From positions 1 through 13,077 of the forward strand of contig CAIZHT010000160.1 in assembly GCA_903932885.1 (NCBI GenBank): a DNA stretch of 13,077 bases. Direction: 5' to 3'. A model generated the notes under the pieces. That model made no database searches, had not been told where the DNA came from, and saw only the letters and a program-made list of their open reading frames with translations. Below, one piece after another: positions 5,837-13,077 of the stretch (its first letter is position 1; each line of letters opens with the position of its first letter). This DNA comes from an uncultured Actinomycetes bacterium (GTDB lineage Bacteria > Actinomycetota > Actinomycetes > Nanopelagicales > Nanopelagicaceae). The position numbers and the translations under genes were made by a program.

Positions 5837-6352
5837 TTGCGCCACGGACTTCAACAGCATTGGCGCTTTCTTTATGCATGCGCTTGGATAATTTTTCTCA
5901 TCGATCTAGCAACTAAAGCATGGGCAGTCTCAACTCTTTCACAACGCGAGCCAGTCAAATTGATTGGTTCATTTCTCCAACTTACTTTTGTACGCAATCC
6001 AGGAGCTGCATTTAGTTTCGCAACAGGTGCAACGCTTTTTCTCTCTCTATTTGCCCTGGCAGTTATTCTCGCAATTACTTACGTAGCACCTCGAATTATT
6101 CATCGCGGATGGGCCCTTGTTCTCGGATTACTCCTTGGTGGAATTCTTGGAAATCTCAGCGATCGAATTTTTCGTGCGCCAGGTTTCTTGAGGGGACACG
6201 TTATTGATTGGATTGCCCTTCCTCATTGGCCAATATTTAATGTTGCAGATAGCGCTATTGTTGTAGCAGCTGGAATTTCGGTCATCCTTTCAGTGCGCAA
6301 TATTGCGCCAGTTGCCCCCAGAAATGATCGACCAGATAAGCCTGGAGTTTAG
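5837..6352 (+). CDS. lspA: Lipoprotein signal peptidase (signal peptidase II)
   Basis: An integral membrane aspartyl protease that removes signal peptides from diacylglyceryl-modified prolipoproteins. Starting at TTG 5837 the protein has 171 residues, close to the usual length, with four hydrophobic segments (about 11-31, 65-84, 92-107 and 136-152). Conserved motifs are FVRNPGAAFS (51-60), GNLSDR (105-110), GHVIDW (120-125) and IFNVADSAI (133-141). The catalytic aspartates are predicted at D124 and D138. The start is uncertain: the frame is open back to ATG 5714, but that lies deep inside the preceding gene, and its extra 41 residues look nothing like LspA. The TTG is 1 nt after the preceding stop, with AAGGAAG at about 5818-5824 as a plausible ribosome-binding site. 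It sits 2 nt before rluD, a common pairing in many bacteria. Confidence 0.93.
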   Translation: MRHGLQQHWRFLYACAWIIFLIDLATKAWAVSTLSQREPVKLIGSFLQLTFVRNPGAAFSFATGATLFLSLFALAVILAITYVAPRIIHRGWALVLGLLLGGILGNLSDRIFRAPGFLRGHVIDWIALPHWPIFNVADSAIVVAAGISVILSVRNIAPVAPRNDRPDKPGV

Positions 6353-6354
6353 AA

Positions 6355-7293
6355 ATGTCACGAGAATTACGAACTCTTTCAGTTCCTGAAGGGGTAGCAG
6401 GTGAGCGAATCGATAGCGCTCTTACTCGCGTACTCGGACTCTCGCGCACATCTGTAGTTCGCCTTCTCGAAGATGGCGATATCACTACTAATGGGCAAGC
6501 GATGGCGAAATCAGCACGCGTTGAAGCAGGTCAAATTATTGAAGTCCTATTACCTGAACAGATAAATGCAGCGCCGATTCCATTGACACCACTCGATGGC
6601 CTGCGAGTGGTTTTCGATGATAACGACCTCATTGTCATTGATAAGCCAGTTGGTTGTGCTGCGCATCCAAGTCCGGGATGGAGTGGCCCAACAGTTGTTG
6701 GCGCACTTATGGCTGCCGGATATTCAGTGTCAACTAGTGGTCCTGCAGAGCGTCAAGGAATTGTTCATCGTCTCGATGTTGGAACAAGTGGCCTGATGAT
6801 TGTTGCAAAGAGTGATCGAGCATTTAGCGTTCTCAAAGAAGCATTTCGCGATCGCAGTGTTGAGAAGATTTATCACGCGCTCATTCAAGGTCATATGGAT
6901 CCAACAACTGGAACTATTGATGCACCAATTGATCGTCACCCGAAAGAAGATCATCGATTTGCAGTTGTTGCACAAGGAAAACCATCAATTACTCACTACG
7001 AAGTAATTGAGTTTTATCGCGGAGTCTCACTTGTGCAGGTCGAATTAGAAACTGGACGCACTCATCAAATTAGAGTTCATTTCTCTGCACTCAATCATCC
7101 GCTCGTAGGGGATATGACATATGGAGCAGATCCAGTATTGGCTGCAAGTTTGGCCATGTCTCGACCATGGCTTCATGCCAAAGAACTTCGTTTCAAACAT
7201 CCAGTATCAGGTCACGATATGAGATTTGAAGCACCATATCCCGCTGACCTCGTCGGCTCTTTGGCGTTGCTTTCCGACGCAGTCCTTCCCTAA
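6355..7293 (+). CDS. rluD: RluA/RluD-family ribosomal RNA pseudouridine synthase
   Basis: A 312-residue cytoplasmic enzyme that converts uridines in 23S rRNA to pseudouridine. An N-terminal S4-like RNA-binding domain (about 14-66: ERIDSALTRVLGLSRTSVVRLLEDG) precedes the catalytic domain with DLIVIDKPVGCAAHPSPG (91-108), the signature GIVHRLDVGTSGLMIVAK (135-152) carrying the catalytic aspartate D141, and ETGRTHQIRVHFSALNHPLVGD near the end. The S4 domain and neighbours favour RluD (which in E. coli modifies helix 69) over RluA or RluC, but the exact target cannot be fixed from sequence. The start is supported by a GGAG at 6344-6347, 7 nt upstream and overlapping the lspA end, so lspA and rluD are probably translated together. 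Confidence 0.93.
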   Translation: MSRELRTLSVPEGVAGERIDSALTRVLGLSRTSVVRLLEDGDITTNGQAMAKSARVEAGQIIEVLLPEQINAAPIPLTPLDGLRVVFDDNDLIVIDKPVGCAAHPSPGWSGPTVVGALMAAGYSVSTSGPAERQGIVHRLDVGTSGLMIVAKSDRAFSVLKEAFRDRSVEKIYHALIQGHMDPTTGTIDAPIDRHPKEDHRFAVVAQGKPSITHYEVIEFYRGVSLVQVELETGRTHQIRVHFSALNHPLVGDMTYGADPVLAASLAMSRPWLHAKELRFKHPVSGHDMRFEAPYPADLVGSLALLSDAVLP

Positions 7294-7311
7294 GGACTAA
7301 CCTCGCTCATC

Positions 7312-10300
7312 ATGTCATCTGATTCATTTGTCCATCTACACGTACATACCGAGTATTCAATGCTCGATGGTGCTGCGCGCGTTGGAGATTTAGTAGCAGA
7401 AGTTGCTCGCCAGGAAATGCCTGCAATAGCGATGACAGATCATGGAAATGTGTTCGGCGCATTTGATTTTTACAAGCAGGCAAAAAAGGTTGGCGTAAAG
7501 CCAATCATCGGTATTGAAGCCTACGTTGCACCAGAGTCACGTTTTGAAAAAAAGCGAGTGAAGTGGGCTGATGGCGGAGAAGACGATGTCTCTGGTGGTG
7601 GTGCATATACGCACATGACTATTTTGGCTGAAAATAATCAAGGTCTTTCAAATCTATTTCGCCTCTCATCCCTTGCCTCCCTCGAAGGCTATTACTACAA
7701 GCCACGCATGGATCGTGAATTACTGTCGCAGTATTCAAGCGGTCTTATCGCAACTACCGGATGCCCGGGTGGTGAGATACAAACTCGTCTTCGAATGGGT
7801 GCGTATAAAGAAGCAGTTCGTGCGGCGAGTGAACTTCGAGATATTTTTGGAAAAGAGAATTTCTTTCTTGAGTTGATGGATCACGGAATCGATGTTGAAA
7901 CCCGTGTAAAAACAGATCTTCTCAAGTTAGGTAAAGAGCTAGGTCTGCCATTACTTGCAACAAATGATCTTCATTACACATTCAATGCAGATGCGCCCTC
8001 CCATGAAGCGCTGCTCTGTGTGCAATCTGGATCGACATTGGCCGACCCAAAGCGATTCAAGTTCGATAACGACGAGTTTTATCTCAAGACACCAGCGCAA
8101 ATGCGTGAGCTCTTCAAGGAATTACCAGAGGCTTGCGATAACACATTACTTATTGCCCAGCGCTGTGATGTGAAATTACGTGAAGGCGAAAATTTGCTCC
8201 CACAATTTTCAGTACCAACGGGAGAAACAGAAGATACGTGGCTAGTCAAAGAATCAGAACGCGGTCTTGTGGAGCGCCTCGGTGAAAATGTCGCTCAAGA
8301 ATACAAAGATCGCTTGTCATACGAACTTGGCGTGATGGAGAAGATGGGATTTCCTGGCTACTTCCTTGTTGTAGCCGACTTAGTTGCACATGCAAAAAAA
8401 GTTGGAATTCGTGTTGGCCCAGGTCGTGGTTCTGCTGCGGGCTCACTTGTTGCATATGCACTTGGAATTACGGGACTTGATCCATTGGTGCACGGTTTAC
8501 TTTTTGAGCGATTCTTGAATCCAGAACGTATCTCAATGCCAGATATTGACCTCGATTTCGACGAGCGCAGACGCAGCGAGATGATTCGTTATGCAACGGA
8601 GAAATATGGTGAAGATCGCGTTGCTCAAATCATTACCTATGGCACTATCAAATCAAAACAAGCACTCAAAGATTCAACTCGTGTTCTTGGATATCCATAT
8701 GTAATTGGTGAAAAACTCACAAAGGCGCTGCCACCATCAGTAATGGGCAAAGACATCTCGCTATCGGGTGTATTTGATCCAAAAGATGAGCGATATTCAG
8801 AAGCGGGGGAATTTAGAACTCTCTACGACACTGATGCAGATTCAAAGCGAGTTGTAGATACTGCGCGAGGACTGGAAGGTCTCAAGCGTCAGTGGGGAGT
8901 GCACGCTGCTGGAGTTATTCTCTCGCGCGAACCTTTACTCGATGTTATTCCAATTCATCGACGTGAAGCCGATGGCGCAATTATTACTCAATTTGATATG
9001 GGCGCTTGCGAATCAATTGGGCTTCTCAAGATGGACTTTCTTGGACTTCGAAATCTCTCTGTTTTGGATGATTGTCTTCTCAACATCAAAGCAAACCAAG
9101 GAATCGATGTTGTACTTGAAGATCTCACTCTTGATGATCTAAAGACTTATCAACTCTTATCTCGTGGTGACACATTAGGAGTATTCCAACTCGATGGTGG
9201 CCCTATGCGAGCATTGCTTCGCTCGCTCTCACCGGATTCTTTTCAAGATATTTCTGCAGTTATTGCTTTGTATCGCCCGGGACCAATGGGTGAAAATGCG
9301 CACAATAACTATGCCGATCGAAAAAATGGTCGAAAGCCTGTAGAGCCAATACACCCAGAGCTGCATAAACCACTCGATGAAATTTTGGGGGACACCTACG
9401 GTCTCATTGTTTATCAGGAACAAGTAATGGCTATCGCTCAAAAAGTTGCAGGCTTCTCACTCGGTCGCGCAGATCTATTGCGTAAAGCAATGGGTAAAAA
9501 GAATAAAGAAATTCTAGATAAAGAATATGTTCCATTTGAAGCGGGCATGAAAGAAAATGGTTTCTCAAATGCAGCTATTACTCGCTTGTGGGAAGTTCTT
9601 ATTCCATTCTCAGATTACGCATTCAACCGCGCACATAGTGCGGGATATGGAATGGTTTCTTATTGGACCGCCTATCTCAAAGCTAATTATCCAACGGAAT
9701 ATATGGCAGCGCTGCTAACAAGCGTTCGCGACGATAAAGATAAGTCAGCTCTCTATCTCAGCGAATGTCGCCGTATGGGTATTCAAGTATTGCCACCCGA
9801 TGTCAATGAATCAGATGCCGAGTACACACCTCGTGGAAAAGATATCCGCTTTGGACTCGCAGCTATTCGAAATGTTGGAGAAGGTGTTGTCGCATCCATC
9901 AAGAGCTCTCGTGACGCCAAAGGACGCTACACATCTTTCGGCGATTTCTTAGCAAAGGTCGATGTTGCGGTGTGTAACAAGAAAACTATTGAATCACTTA
10001 TCAAAGCAGGTGCATTCGGTTCACTCGGTGCCACACGTAAGGGCTTGATGTCGATTTATCTAGAAGCAATCGACTCAATTATAGAAACTAAGAGAGCCGA
10101 AGCAATCGGTCAGTTTGATCTCTTCGGTGGGGAAACTGTGAGCGCTGTTGCAGGATTAGATATTGAAATCCCAACTGGTGAATGGGAGAAAGCAATGTTG
10201 CTCAGTTACGAACGAGAAATGCTTGGCCTCTACGTTTCCGATCACCCACTTCTTGGTGTTGAACATGTTTTGCGCGCAAACACGGATATGACAATTAGCC

Positions 10301-10815
10301 AGTTAGTTGAAGAGGGCGCTACCCACGAATCCATGGTCACCATCGGGGGATTGATTACTAGTGTTACTCGCAAAGTAACTCGTCAAGGTGCATCGTGGGC
10401 TGTTGTCACCATTGAAGACCTTGAAGGATCTGTCGAAGCGCTATTTTTCTCAAAGACGTATAACCAGTATTCAATGTCACTGACAGAGGATCGCATTGTG
10501 ACAATTCGCGGTCGAGTTGATCGTCGCGAAGAGCAGTTGCGCTTTACTGCCGTTGAAATGACGATGCCTGATATTTCCCGTGGCCCTGTTGGCCCACTTG
10601 TCATCTCTATGCCAATCAATCAATGCACCCCACCTATTGTTGAACGCATGAAAGAGATTTTGAGAACCCATCCAGGTAAGCGAGAAGTTCACCTCTATCT
10701 CGATGACAATGGCGCAAAGACAATCATGAAGGTAGATGCCCTCGTTACCGCATCACCGAGTTTGAGCGCAGATCTCAAATCAATTTTGGGTCCTGCCTGC
10801 CTCGTCACTGTTTAA
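7312..10815 (+). CDS. dnaE: DNA polymerase III alpha subunit, DnaE1 type with intact PHP domain
   Basis: A 1167-residue replicative polymerase. The N-terminal PHP domain keeps the full metal set found in mycobacterial DnaE1: H10, H12, D19, H44, E69, H101, C151, D219 and H221, so intrinsic 3'-5' proofreading is likely. The palm shows [14 protein letters not shown] and [12 protein letters not shown] with catalytic D411 and D413, and the third aspartate in KMDFLGL at D575. Further on are [16 protein letters not shown] finger residues (read here as [11 protein letters not shown]), a helix-hairpin-helix near 848-880, a beta-clamp-binding motif QFDLF at 934-938, and an OB fold starting near 1008 ([14 protein letters not shown]). 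It starts 18 nt after rluD; AAGGA at 7292-7296 is rather far (15 nt) from the ATG. A TAACCT at 7298-7303 could instead act as a -10 for a near-leaderless start, which is unproven. Confidence 0.97.
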   Translation: MSSDSFVHLHVHTEYSMLDGAARVGDLVAEVARQEMPAIAMTDHGNVFGAFDFYKQAKKVGVKPIIGIEAYVAPESRFEKKRVKWADGGEDDVSGGGAYTHMTILAENNQGLSNLFRLSSLASLEGYYYKPRMDRELLSQYSSGLIATTGCPGGEIQTRLRMGAYKEAVRAASELRDIFGKENFFLELMDHGIDVETRVKTDLLKLGKELGLPLLATNDLHYTFNADAPSHEALLCVQSGSTLADPKRFKFDNDEFYLKTPAQMRELFKELPEACDNTLLIAQRCDVKLREGENLLPQFSVPTGETEDTWLVKESERGLVERLGENVAQEYKDRLSYELGVMEKMGFPGYFLVVADLVAHAKKVGIRVGPGRGSAAGSLVAYALGITGLDPLVHGLLFERFLNPERISMPDIDLDFDERRRSEMIRYATEKYGEDRVAQIITYGTIKSKQALKDSTRVLGYPYVIGEKLTKALPPSVMGKDISLSGVFDPKDERYSEAGEFRTLYDTDADSKRVVDTARGLEGLKRQWGVHAAGVILSREPLLDVIPIHRREADGAIITQFDMGACESIGLLKMDFLGLRNLSVLDDCLLNIKANQGIDVVLEDLTLDDLKTYQLLSRGDTLGVFQLDGGPMRALLRSLSPDSFQDISAVIALYRPGPMGENAHNNYADRKNGRKPVEPIHPELHKPLDEILGDTYGLIVYQEQVMAIAQKVAGFSLGRADLLRKAMGKKNKEILDKEYVPFEAGMKENGFSNAAITRLWEVLIPFSDYAFNRAHSAGYGMVSYWTAYLKANYPTEYMAALLTSVRDDKDKSALYLSECRRMGIQVLPPDVNESDAEYTPRGKDIRFGLAAIRNVGEGVVASIKSSRDAKGRYTSFGDFLAKVDVAVCNKKTIESLIKAGAFGSLGATRKGLMSIYLEAIDSIIETKRAEAIGQFDLFGGETVSAVAGLDIEIPTGEWEKAMLLSYEREMLGLYVSDHPLLGVEHVLRANTDMTISQLVEEGATHESMVTIGGLITSVTRKVTRQGASWAVVTIEDLEGSVEALFFSKTYNQYSMSLTEDRIVTIRGRVDRREEQLRFTAVEMTMPDISRGPVGPLVISMPINQCTPPIVERMKEILRTHPGKREVHLYLDDNGAKTIMKVDALVTASPSLSADLKSILGPACLVTV

Positions 10816-10827
10816 TTGCAGGCAAGG
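10792..10827 (+). terminator. Weak hairpin across the dnaE stop codon
   Basis: TGCCTGC (10794-10800) pairs perfectly with GCAGGCA (10818-10824) around a 17-nt loop that contains the dnaE stop. CC at 10792-10793 can add two pairs with GG at 10826-10827 across a one-base bulge. The following CTTTAATA is a poor U tract, so it may be only an attenuating or 3'-end-protecting structure and not a strong terminator. Confidence 0.35.
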
Positions 10828-10843
10828 CTTTAATAGCAAGCTC

Positions 10844-10849
10844 TACAAT
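10844..10849 (+). promoter_or_regulatory. Probable -10 element for a leaderless hisD transcript
   Basis: TACAAT is one base from the TATAAT consensus. The sixth base after it is the last base before the hisD ATG, so the predicted start at about 10856 is the A of that ATG. No Shine-Dalgarno is present between this hexamer and the ATG. A -35 is not clear: TTGCAG at 10816-10821 is 22 nt away, which is too far. Confidence 0.5.
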
Positions 10850-10855
10850 AAGACA

Positions 10856-12166
10856 ATGATTCGTACCGTTGACCTGCGCGGACGCTCGCTATCCAAGTTT
10901 GAATATCAAAGCGCACTGCCTCGTGCAACTATGGATGTTGCCCAAGCTATGAAATTAGTTGAACCAATATTGCATCGCGTCAAGAATGGAAATGAATCAG
11001 ACCTTTTGGCACTAGCGCAAGAATTCGATGGCGTTCTACCTCCATCGATTCGTGTTCCACAGAGCGCACTCGATGCAGCTCTAGCTCAATTAGATCCAAA
11101 GATTCGTACTGCCTTAGAAGTTTCGGCAGCGCGCATTACTAAAGTTCATAATGATCAACGTCGAAGCGATAGCACTACAACAGTTGTCGATGGTGGAAGC
11201 GTTACAGAGCGATGGATACCTGTGGATCGAGTTGGACTCTATGTTCCAGGTGGTCGCGCCGTGTATCCAAGTTCAGTGTTGATGAATGTCATTCCAGCAC
11301 AAATTGCAGGCGTAGCGAGCATTGCTGTTGCCTCGCCACCACAAAAAGAATTTGGGGGATTACCGCACCCAACAATTCTGGCTGCTTGCGCACTTCTTGG
11401 AATCACAGAAGTTTTTGCTATTGGGGGAGCGCAAGCTGTTGCATTATTTGCATATGGGATGAAGAACCTTTGTGAAAAATGTGACATGGTCACGGGTCCA
11501 GGAAATATATATGTTGCAGCAGCCAAACGCGCACTTCGTGGAATCGTTGGAATTGATTCAGAGGCAGGCCCAACAGAGATTGCAATCCTTGCAGATTCAT
11601 CAGCCCTTGCTAGCGATGTTGCAGCAGATCTGATTAGTCAGGCAGAACATGACACGATAGCCGCAGCAATTCTCGTTACCGATTCACAGGAACTTGCCAC
11701 AGCAGTAGAGCAAGAATTAGCAGTGCGTGTTCCACGAACAAAATATGCGCAAAGAATCACGACAGCGCTGAGTGGCATTCAATCAGCAATAGTTCTCGTG
11801 GATTCGCTTTCTCAAGGAATCGATGTCGTCAATGCTTATGCGGCTGAACACTTAGAGATTCAAACTGTGGATGCGAAATCAGTAGCATCCAAGATTCGCA
11901 ATGCAGGAGCCGTATTCATTGGACGGTTTTCTCCAGTGTCACTCGGTGATTATTCTGCGGGATCAAATCACGTACTTCCTACAGGAGGTTGTGCGTGCCA
12001 TTCAAGTGGCTTATCTGTCGCGACTTTTCTTCGTGGCTTGCATTTCATTGAGTATGGAGAAGAAGCATTTACAGAGATCGCAGAGACTGTCATTACGCTG
12101 GCTAACTCTGAGGACTTACCTGCACACGGTGAAGCAATGACTGCGCGATTTGAGAATAAATCATGA
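10856..12166 (+). CDS. hisD: Histidinol dehydrogenase
   Basis: A 436-residue cytoplasmic zinc enzyme that performs the last two steps of histidine synthesis, oxidising L-histidinol to L-histidine with two NAD+. Visible motifs are [29 protein letters not shown] (125-153), [12 protein letters not shown] (190-201), [15 protein letters not shown] (211-225), [15 protein letters not shown] (233-247) and [17 protein letters not shown] (362-378). The zinc ligands Q262, H265, D365 and H424 and the catalytic pair E331-H332 are all present at the expected spacing, so the enzyme should be active. It begins with a probable leaderless promoter 40 nt after dnaE. Its stop overlaps the hisC start by 4 nt (ATGA), which is typical of the actinobacterial hisDCB order. 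Confidence 0.97.
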   Translation: MIRTVDLRGRSLSKFEYQSALPRATMDVAQAMKLVEPILHRVKNGNESDLLALAQEFDGVLPPSIRVPQSALDAALAQLDPKIRTALEVSAARITKVHNDQRRSDSTTTVVDGGSVTERWIPVDRVGLYVPGGRAVYPSSVLMNVIPAQIAGVASIAVASPPQKEFGGLPHPTILAACALLGITEVFAIGGAQAVALFAYGMKNLCEKCDMVTGPGNIYVAAAKRALRGIVGIDSEAGPTEIAILADSSALASDVAADLISQAEHDTIAAAILVTDSQELATAVEQELAVRVPRTKYAQRITTALSGIQSAIVLVDSLSQGIDVVNAYAAEHLEIQTVDAKSVASKIRNAGAVFIGRFSPVSLGDYSAGSNHVLPTGGCACHSSGLSVATFLRGLHFIEYGEEAFTEIAETVITLANSEDLPAHGEAMTARFENKS

Positions 12167-13077
12167 CGACACAATGGCCAGATTGGTTACCGCTTCGCAC
12201 TGATCTTCAATCACTGAGCCCTTATGGCGCGCCTCAAGTTCCATCGCAAGCAGCGATGAACACAAATGAGAATCCATTTCCTCCCTCACCAAAATTGCAA
12301 GCAGCGATTGCAGAGCGCCTTGCACAGATAAGTTCTACCCTCAATCGTTATCCAGATCGTGATGCAATCGCACTTCGTATATCACTTGCCAATTTCGTTA
12401 ATGAGTTATCAAAGACCTCTTTTGACGAAAACTCGATATGGGCTGCAAATGGCAGTAATGAAATTATTCAATCTCTATTCTTGGCATTTTCGGGCGGTAT
12501 CGCTCTCGGTTTTACTCCTTCCTATTCGATGCATCCACTAATTTCAAAAGTTACATCTGTGAATTGGGTAGATGGCGCTCGAAACAGTGACCTTACATTC
12601 AATATTGATTTAGCCATTGCTCAAGTAAAAGATGTACAACCACGACTCACTTTCATCACCACACCCAACAATCCAACGGGTGACGCTATTTCGATAGGAG
12701 ATATCCAGCGTTTATCTGACGTCGTTGCCTCAGTTGGTGGCTTACTCATCGTCGATGAGGCATATGCGGAATTTTCACAGGAGAAATCTGCAGTAACCCT
12801 TATAGATTCGAATCCTCATTGTGTTGTTATTCGCACAATGAGTAAAGCTTTTGCATTTGCGGGTGCTCGCGTTGGATATTTGGTAGCCCATCCCACGATT
12901 ATTGATGCAATTACTCTTGTTCGCTTGCCATATCACCTGAGCGCTTTGACTCAAGGCGCCGCTGTTGTTGCTTTGGAATTTCGCAAGGAACTCCTAGCCA
13001 CTGTTGCGACATTGGTGAACGAACGCGAGAGAGTGGTAACAGCTCTTCATAGTTTTGGTCTACGCACAATTCCTAGC
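12163..13077 (+). CDS. hisC: Histidinol-phosphate aminotransferase, 5' part (runs off the window)
   Basis: The first 305 codons are present with no stop up to the right edge; a complete HisC has about 350-370 residues, so roughly 50-60 are missing. It is a PLP-dependent fold type I aminotransferase that moves the amino group from glutamate to imidazole-acetol phosphate in histidine synthesis. Visible motifs are [11 protein letters not shown] (33-43), NRYPDRDA (61-68), [10 protein letters not shown] (95-104), the PLP-contacting TPNNPTG (167-173), IVDEAYAEF (196-204), and [16 protein letters not shown] with the Schiff-base lysine K228. The start ATG overlaps the hisD stop (ATGA), so translation is probably coupled. 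Context with hisD decides for HisC over other class II aminotransferases. Confidence 0.95.
   Translation, partial: MTTQWPDWLPLRTDLQSLSPYGAPQVPSQAAMNTNENPFPPSPKLQAAIAERLAQISSTLNRYPDRDAIALRISLANFVNELSKTSFDENSIWAANGSNEIIQSLFLAFSGGIALGFTPSYSMHPLISKVTSVNWVDGARNSDLTFNIDLAIAQVKDVQPRLTFITTPNNPTGDAISIGDIQRLSDVVASVGGLLIVDEAYAEFSQEKSAVTLIDSNPHCVVIRTMSKAFAFAGARVGYLVAHPTIIDAITLVRLPYHLSALTQGAAVVALEFRKELLATVATLVNERERVVTALHSFGLRTIPS

Overview
The window looks like chromosomal housekeeping DNA from a low-GC actinobacterium. The gene order (pgeF-yggS-sepF-yggT, then ileS, a TraR/DksA protein, lspA, rluD, dnaE, hisD, hisC) is the region downstream of ftsZ in Actinobacteria. The base composition is moderate to AT-rich, spacing is very tight, and two promoters appear to give leaderless transcripts. 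This combination fits small-genome freshwater Actinobacteria such as the acI/Nanopelagicales group. That placement is an inference from gene order and composition, not a database match. I see no mobile element, CRISPR array, tRNA or rRNA gene, and no sign of recent horizontal transfer.

Layout. (1) 1-1647, + strand: the 3' end of pgeF, then yggS (PLP homeostasis), sepF (FtsZ partner) and yggT (membrane protein), packed with 4-nt overlaps or gaps of about 10 nt. (2) 1652-4777, - strand: ileS, convergent with yggT and separated from it by 4 nt that lie inside an AT-rich inverted repeat. (3) 4778-5067: the divergent intergenic region. On the - strand it holds a complete translational-type T-box riboswitch for ileS with a very short Stem I, an AUC specifier and a hairpin covering the Shine-Dalgarno. 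On the + strand it holds a probable leaderless promoter for the next gene. (4) 5068-10815, + strand: a TraR/DksA zinc-finger protein with a histone-H1-like lysine tail, then lspA (signal peptidase II), rluD (pseudouridine synthase) and dnaE (replicative DNA polymerase alpha subunit). (5) 10856-13077, + strand: the start of a histidine operon, hisD overlapping hisC, with hisC running off the window; hisD has its own probable leaderless promoter.

How the genes work together. The left block belongs to the division cluster. The centre combines tRNA charging with feedback from uncharged tRNA-Ile, and a probable RNA-polymerase-binding factor. The right block serves lipoprotein processing, ribosome maturation, replication and histidine synthesis. 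No wholly new multi-gene system is evident. The points most worth a second look are the T-box leader whose sequestering hairpin ends in a U7 tract like an intrinsic terminator, the altered GTHH signature of the IleRS active site (the GXHH type linked to mupirocin resistance), the nine-pentad lysine tail on the DksA-like protein, and the inverted position of ileS together with the absence of divIVA.
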